Assembly: GCA_012032575.1 (NCBI GenBank)
Contig: JAAUSP010000225.1
Span: forward strand, 1-10,756
Source of the DNA: Anaerolineales bacterium
Lineage (GTDB): Bacteria > Chloroflexota > Anaerolineae > 4572-78 > J111
Reading direction: 5' to 3'
DNA length: 10,756 nt
How positions within the stretch are numbered: the stretch's first letter is position 1; each line of letters begins with the position of its first letter. Made by a program: the position numbers and the translations under genes. Positions 6,944 through 10,756 of this stretch are shown here, one piece after another. The notes beneath the pieces were generated by a model. It was not told the origin of the DNA. It saw nothing but the letters and a program-made list of their open reading frames with translations, and made no database searches.

Positions 6944-7186
6944 ATGATGACAGAAACAATTGATGTTCATAAGGCCCAAATAAGTTTATCCGAATTAGTC
7001 TCACGAGTCATGGCGGGTACGGAAGTTATCTTGACCGAAGGTACAACCCCTCTGGTACGTTTGGTGCCTGTCGCCAATTTGCCAAGTCACTCTCGGGTGG
7101 CAGGTCTGCATCAGGGAGCTATTATCGCCAGTGATGATTTTGATGCACCTATTTTTGCAGAATATCCGGTTAGTTTCTTGTGGTAG
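6944..7186 (+). CDS. Phd/YefM-type antitoxin, orphan, with unusual C-terminus
   Basis: The 80-residue product has the Phd/YefM fold that binds DNA as a dimer and neutralises a cognate toxin. Visible features are DVHKAQISLSELVSRVMAGTEVILTE and TPLVRLVPVA for the DNA-binding domain (about residues 5-48), then the VAGLHQGAIIASDDFDAPI toxin-binding tail common in VapB-like partners of PIN toxins. Relatives usually end with a PDEFW-type tail; here the end is FAEYPVSFLW, which is atypical. Two adjacent ATGs (6944, 6947) follow AAGGGGG at 6931-6937. No PIN, Doc or RelE toxin gene follows; the next gene is a metabolic enzyme 39 bp away. It may act as an orphan repressor or be a remnant. Confidence 0.82.
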   Translation: MMTETIDVHKAQISLSELVSRVMAGTEVILTEGTTPLVRLVPVANLPSHSRVAGLHQGAIIASDDFDAPIFAEYPVSFLW

Positions 7187-7225
7187 ATCACTCAACAAAA
7201 CGGTTAGGCAGATAGGCAAACCTCC

Positions 7226-8546
7226 ATGCAACCACCCCTCCGCGAGTGGGTTCCACCCCACCTCGAACAAGCTATTCAAGACAAAGCCGCCCACTACCGC
7301 GCCCTGACTTCGGCCCAACTCGAAGCCGAGGTTGAAACGCTGTTGGCGCAGCACGAGCAGTTCATGGACCGCGAGTGTCTCAGCCTGTACGCTGGCACCA
7401 ACATTATGAACCCGCGGGCGGCGCGGCTGCTGGCGGCGGGGGTGGGCAGCCGGCCCAGTTTGGGCTACCCCGGCGATAAATACGAAACCGGCCTGCAATA
7501 CGCCGAGCAGCTTGAAATTATGGTGGCCGAACTGTTGAAGGAACTTTTCCACTGCCATTACGTCGAGTTTCGGGTGGGCAGCGGCTCGCTGGCGAACCTG
7601 TACGCTTACATGGCCTGCACCCAGCCGGGCGACCGGATCATGGCCTTCTCCGAAGCCGCCGCCGGCCATGTGACCCATCACCAGGCCGGGGCCGCCGGCC
7701 TGTACGGATTGGACATCTACGAAGTGCCCTACGACGCCAGCCAAATGACCGTTGATCTGGAGGCGCTGGCCCGCCAGGCCCAGGAAATCAAGCCGCGCCT
7801 GATTATCATTGCCGGCAGCATGTGCCTCTTCCCCTACCCGGTGGCAGCGGTGCGCGAAATCGCCGACGCGGTGGGAGCATGGCTGATGTACGATGCGGCT
7901 CACATGTCCGGCTGATTGCCGGCGGCGAGTTCCAGCAGCCGTTGGCCGAAGGGGCGCACCTGATGACCTCTTCGACCTACAATCGTTTGGCGGCCCGCCG
8001 TCCGGCATGATCCTGACCAACTCACCGGATTTGGCTGAACGGCTGGAACAGATTGCCTTCCCCGGCCTGACCGCCAACTTTGATTTGAGCAAAACCGCCG
8101 CCTTGATTGTCGCCTGCCTGGATTTGCGCGACTTTGGCCGGGAGTACGCCCAAACCTGCATTGCCAACGCCCAGGCTCTGGCCGAAGCGATTGATGCAGG
8201 TGGCTGCCCGGTCTATCACGTCGCCGGACGAGGCTTTACCGCTTCGCATCACGTGGCAATTCCGGCGGCGGCGTTTGGCGGCGGCACCACGGCTTCGCGG
8301 CGGCTGGAAAAAGCCAATATCCTGACCAGCGGCATCGGCCTGCCCCTGCCGCCGGTGGCGGGCGATTACAACGCTATTCGGCTGGGTACGCAGGAAATCA
8401 CCCGCTGGGGCCTGTCACCCCAGGATATGCCCACCGTAGCTGGACTAATCTGCCGGGTGCTGGTCAAAAAGGAAGCGCCGGAGCAGGTCCAGCCGGAAGT
8501 AGTGGCTCTACGGCAGAGGTTTCAAACCCTGCATTTTGTAAGATGA
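7226..8546 (+). pseudogene. Serine hydroxymethyltransferase-like PLP enzyme, two frameshifts
   Basis: The product is a fold-type I PLP enzyme of the GlyA/SHMT superfamily, about 440 residues when restored. Visible motifs are the N-terminal YPGDKYETGLQYAEQLE, GSGSLANLYAYMACTQPGD (PLP phosphate region), AAAGHVTHH, and DAAHMSGLIAGG with the PLP-pyridine aspartate at D223. The reading changes frame twice. At 7912-7913 one missing C would turn GGCCTG into GGCTG and create the TGA at 7913. At 7981-7982 one missing A breaks the expected STYKSFGGPP, and the lost base falls in the codon of the PLP-binding lysine (K253 when restored). Beyond it the frame continues cleanly through PPSGMILTN, FPGLTANFDLSKTAALI and GLPLPPVAGDYNAIRLGTQEITRWG. 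It differs from canonical GlyA, which has YAEGYPGKRYYGG, so it is probably a paralogue with another aldol-type substrate. The start has only a weak ribosome binding site. Confidence 0.8.
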
Positions 8547-8749
8547 GGCGTAACTACTCAGTCATGTCATTTCGACCGAAGGGAGAAATCTCCGAGGCCG
8601 ATGTAGCACGGTAGGGACGCTTCGCGTCGGCCTACGGCCTCGAAACCTGTCCTGCCGCTAGGTGTCGAAGGATGACATGAGGGCTGTAGTTACAAAAATT
8701 GTTACGTTTTACATTTTACCAATAACTTAAAAACAAAGGAGTTTTCCCA
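8547..8749. repeat. Palindromic intergenic element before the oxidoreductase gene
   Basis: This gap contains nested inverted repeats: GTAACTAC at 8550-8557 with GTAGTTAC at 8686-8693, an imperfect TCATGTCATTTCGA arm at 8562-8575 with 8665-8680, CGAGGCCG at 8593-8600 with CGGCCTCG at 8635-8642, and a small GACGC/GCGTC stem at 8616-8628. The left arm is nearly identical to 1922-1948, so both belong to one repeat family. Downstream, TTGTTA (8699-8704) and TAACTT (8723-8728), 18 bp apart, form a weak promoter candidate for the oxidoreductase gene. Confidence 0.75.
8735..8741 (+). promoter_or_regulatory. Ribosome binding site of the oxidoreductase gene
   Basis: AAAGGAG lies 8 bases before the ATG at 8750 and supports that start. 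Confidence 0.65.
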
Positions 8750-9756
8750 ATGAGTCAAGACAGAGTAGCCCTATATTTGCAGGACGCTCACGAGCTGCGC
8801 GAGGGGATGAAGATCGCCCAGTATGCTGAAAAGCATGGGTTCGAGGCGGTGTGGCAGGCCGAAAGCCGGCTGGTGCGCGATGCGATTGTGCCGATGGCCG
8901 CGTTTGCCGCCGTCACCGAGCGGATCAAGGTGGGTTCCGGGGTCATCAACAACTGGACCCGCAATATTGGCCTGCTGGCCGCCACCTTTCTCACCCTCGA
9001 CGATCTGGCCCCCGACCGGATCATTTGCGGCATCGGGGCCTGGTGGGACCCGCTGGCGGCCAATGTCGGCATCGAGCGGCGCAAACCGCTGCAAGCCATG
9101 CGCGAAACCATCGAGGTGATGCGCCGCCTGCTGAACATGGAAAACGTCACCTATGAGGGCGAGTTCCACAAAGTCAAAGGCATCGAGCTGGACGTGGTGC
9201 ATGGCCGGCGCGAACCGCGCCACGTGCCGATGATGATCGGCGCGACCGGTCTGAAAATGATGGAGATGACCGGCGAGATTGCCGACGGCGCGGTGCTGAA
9301 TTACTGCGTCCCGCCCGAATACAACCACGAAGCGCTGAGCGCCTCAAAACCGGGGCTGAACGAGCCGGGCGCACCCTGGACGACATTGACCGGCCGCAGC
9401 TTATGATCTGTTCGGTTCACACAGACCGCGCCCAGGCGTTGGACGGGGCGCGCTGGATGCTGACTCAATACATTGCCCAGCAGCCGCACATCACCAAAGC
9501 CAGCAATACCCCGCCCGAAACGGTGGCGAAAATCCAATCCATTCTGGGCTGGCCGGCGACCAAAGAGCAAATTCGGGAAGCAATGAAGCTGGTCCCCGAT
9601 GAACTGGTGCAGCGAGTCACTGCCAGCGGCACGCCGGAAGAGGTCAAAGCCAAAGTGCGCGAATATGTCGCCAACGGCTGCACCTGTCCCATTCTGTATC
9701 CGCTGGGCGACCCCTACCTGATGATTGAGGTTTTCTCCGACGGGTACAGTGAATAA
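8750..9756 (+). pseudogene. LLM-class (F420-dependent, Mer-like) oxidoreductase, one frameshift
   Basis: The product belongs to the luciferase-like TIM-barrel family that includes F420-dependent methylenetetrahydromethanopterin reductase-like enzymes; the exact substrate is unknown. Family features include [59 protein letters not shown], the [16 protein letters not shown] helix and [22 protein letters not shown]. The first frame runs to a stop at 9404-9406, but after EYNHEAL its sequence is no longer family-like. The correct continuation [20 protein letters not shown] is in the next frame and runs to 9756. One missing G at about 9337 (CTGGAG read as CTGAG) explains the break, and restoration gives about 335 residues, normal for the family. 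The C-terminal part ([18 protein letters not shown], then PILYPLGDP) is intact. A palindromic element and a weak promoter precede it. Confidence 0.85.
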
Positions 9757-9783
9757 CAGTTCCAAGAGAATTGCTGGTTAATC

Positions 9784-9804
9784 CGTGTTGCATGTTCCGT
9801 TTAT
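9784..9804 (+). repeat. Degenerate copy of the CGTGTTGCG repeat arm
   Basis: CGTGTTGCATGTTCCGTTTA resembles the outer arm at 1872-1892 (CGTGTTGCGTCTTGCGTCTTA) with a few substitutions and one gap. It sits between the converging oxidoreductase and transporter genes. No partner arm is visible nearby, so it may be a relic or chance. Confidence 0.3.
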
Positions 9805-10161
9805 TCAAGTCGCGCTGCCCGGTAAATTGATCAAAATTATGCCGCCAATTGCAAACAGGATACCGACGCCCTGCACCAGGGTCAGTGTTTCTCGAAAGAT
9901 GAAGATACCGGCCAGCAGCACGACCAAAGCATAAAAAACCGTTTGCAAGCTGCCGACAACGCTTAACTCCCACCCGGCGACGAACATGTAGGTAAAGAAT
10001 AGAATTTGAAATAAGTACAACAGCACAGCCCCTATCATCCAGGGGCTTTGAAACGCCCGGTGTAAGCTGCCCTCGTCTGAGGCTTTTTTGAGAAAAGCAT
10101 CGGCTACGGCTACGGCAATAACCGCCAGAATGATGAACAACATTTGCAGCAGTTTTGGCAT
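9805..10161 (-). CDS. Four-helix EamA/SMR-like DMT superfamily transporter
   Basis: This 118-residue inner-membrane protein has four predicted membrane helices, at about residues 4-23, 41-62, 66-88 and 95-113, the size and layout of small multidrug resistance-type and half-EamA members of the drug/metabolite transporter superfamily. Such proteins act as dimers. The first helix carries an acidic residue in VADAFLKK (D21), roughly where EmrE-type proteins have the essential glutamate; whether it is equivalent needs alignment. FRETLTLVQGVGILFAIGG in the last helix is typical of EamA-type proteins. The ATG at 10161 is preceded on the minus strand by AGGAG at 6-base spacing. It follows the ParB-like gene after 9 bases, so the two are probably cotranscribed. 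The substrate is unknown. Confidence 0.8.
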   Translation of the reverse strand: MPKLLQMLFIILAVIAVAVADAFLKKASDEGSLHRAFQSPWMIGAVLLYLFQILFFTYMFVAGWELSVVGSLQTVFYALVVLLAGIFIFRETLTLVQGVGILFAIGGIILINLPGSAT

Positions 10162-10170
10162 ACATCGCTC

Positions 10171-10434
10171 CTAATTTTTGATTTGCCAGACCCTTACCTG
10201 GGCGTTAATCTCCAGTTGGCCCAGCGCTTTGGCGACCGAAATCCGGTGATGCCCATCGCGCACAAAATAGATCTCGCCTACCTGGATCAGCTCCACAGGT
10301 GGCAGGGCTGCGCCCATCTGTTGGGCGGTTGCCACCGCCAGCCAGCGGCTTTTCAGGTGATCGCACCGGGGATAAAAGTGGCGATCAAAGTCGAGACAGC
10401 GGCCCTGGCTGCCCCGAATCTGGCTGAGGGGCAC
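10171..10434 (-). CDS. ParB-like N-terminal domain protein; true start possibly 10543
   Basis: The 87-residue frame from the GTG at 10434 contains a ParB/Srx-fold domain: VPLSQIRGSQGRC, then LPPVELIQVGEIYFVRDGHHRISVAKALGQLEI. The DGHHR motif corresponds to the G-x-x-R core of ParB-like nucleotide-binding domains. It lacks the helix-turn-helix of real chromosome partition ParB, so a partition role is unlikely; small proteins of this kind occur with unknown function. The frame stays open upstream to 10506 (AAIIAELLSKPAGTPGCYS), which looks coding, so GTG is probably not the start. On the minus strand, an ATG at 10543 with GGAGG five bases before it begins MLHYLQVTSRGL in the adjacent frame. Skipping one base near 10507 would join the two into about 123 residues. 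I infer another frameshift, less certain than the others. Confidence 0.65.
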   Translation of the reverse strand: MPLSQIRGSQGRCLDFDRHFYPRCDHLKSRWLAVATAQQMGAALPPVELIQVGEIYFVRDGHHRISVAKALGQLEINAQVRVWQIKN

Positions 10435-10543
10435 AAGCTGCCAGCCGGCGGAATAGCAGCCGGGCGTTCCGGCTGGCTTGCTGAGCAGTTCCGCTATGAT
10501 GGCGGCTCAATCCTCTTGATGTGACCTGAAGGTAATGAAGCAT

Positions 10544-10756
10544 CCTTGCCTCCGTGTCCGGCTGGCCCTGAAAGGCGAGCGCTAACTTATAAATTTGTCG
10601 TTGGATCAGGTAGGGTAAAGGTGTTGTTGGGAGTGGGAAGCTAACGTTGGTTTACGTCCCCACTATAGCCGAAAAAAGAGGCCAGTACAGGTAATTTTCC
10701 TCCCGATTACCTGACTCTTTGGGGAGGTGGGGAGTGTTGGGGATAAGTTGGGCAAG
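10544..10756. other. Gene-free stretch upstream of the minus-strand operon
   Basis: I see no gene here. It is likely the upstream region of the ParB-like/transporter operon. It holds an 8-bp perfect inverted repeat (CAGGTAAT at 10688-10695, ATTACCTG at 10706-10713, 10-bp spacer), a TATAGT hexamer on the minus strand without a good -35, and a G-rich tract at 10721-10752. Confidence 0.5.

Noticed and set aside
7913..7915. TGA at 7913 as a recoded (selenocysteine) codon
   Set aside because: The frame after the TGA does not resume family sequence; the continuation is in a different frame, so a one-base loss explains it.
7001..8167. Long minus-strand open frame (388 codons) opposite the antitoxin and PLP enzyme genes
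   Set aside because: It spans two unrelated plus-strand genes of different composition and has no recognisable domain; it is an antisense shadow.
8771..9328. Minus-strand open frame opposite the oxidoreductase gene
   Set aside because: The plus frame has strong LLM-family motifs. The antisense frame is His- and Gly-rich with no start-site support.
10144..10524. Plus-strand open frame across the ParB-like gene
   Set aside because: The minus strand carries a recognisable DGHHR domain with a plausible operon partner; the plus frame has no motif or ribosome binding site.

Overview
The window looks like a piece of a GC-rich bacterial chromosome, most likely a Chloroflexota (Anaerolineae- or Caldilinea-like) genome or metagenome bin. 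This is inferred from gene style, not from a marker gene. The clues are large solute-binding proteins with Ala/Glu/Pro linkers, an F420-type luciferase-like oxidoreductase, a lipoprotein beta-propeller, and intergenic inverted repeats built on a TGTCATTTCGA / TGTCATTCTGA core placed next to stop codons.

Layout. 1-3645: a partial solute-binding protein gene that joins a LivK-type (branched-chain amino acid type) domain to a BMP/PnrA-type (nucleoside type) domain in one frame. It is followed by a nested palindromic intergenic element and by the double-domain ATPase of a BMP-type ABC importer. No permease gene follows. 3654-5684: an AT-richer segment bounded by two perfect 33-bp inverted repeats, carrying a TolB/WD40-like lipoprotein gene whose signal peptide lies in another frame. 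5737-6212: a zinc nucleoside/nucleobase deaminase with one frameshift, plausibly the metabolic partner of the importer. 6252-7186: an AT-richer accessory block with a DUF4160-DUF2442 pair and an orphan Phd/YefM-type antitoxin. 7226-8546: a serine hydroxymethyltransferase-like PLP enzyme broken by two frameshifts, one exactly at the catalytic lysine codon. 8547-8749: a second palindromic repeat element. 8750-9756: an LLM-class oxidoreductase with one frameshift. 9805-10543, minus strand: a ParB-like domain protein and a four-helix EamA/SMR-type transporter, probably one operon converging on the oxidoreductase gene. 10544-10756: no gene; an inverted repeat and a G-rich tract.

How it fits together. 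The solute-binding fusion, the ATPase and the deaminase read as the remains of a nucleoside/nucleobase uptake-and-deamination operon in which the usual permease position is now taken by the inverted-repeat-bounded segment. The PLP enzyme and the LLM oxidoreductase are metabolic genes. The DUF4160/DUF2442/Phd block looks like toxin-antitoxin-type accessory DNA.

Caution. Four conserved positions between 5.8 and 9.4 kb each need exactly one extra base to restore the frame, all at or beside short homopolymers. That pattern fits uncorrected sequencing indels at least as well as real gene decay, so the broken genes may be intact in the organism.
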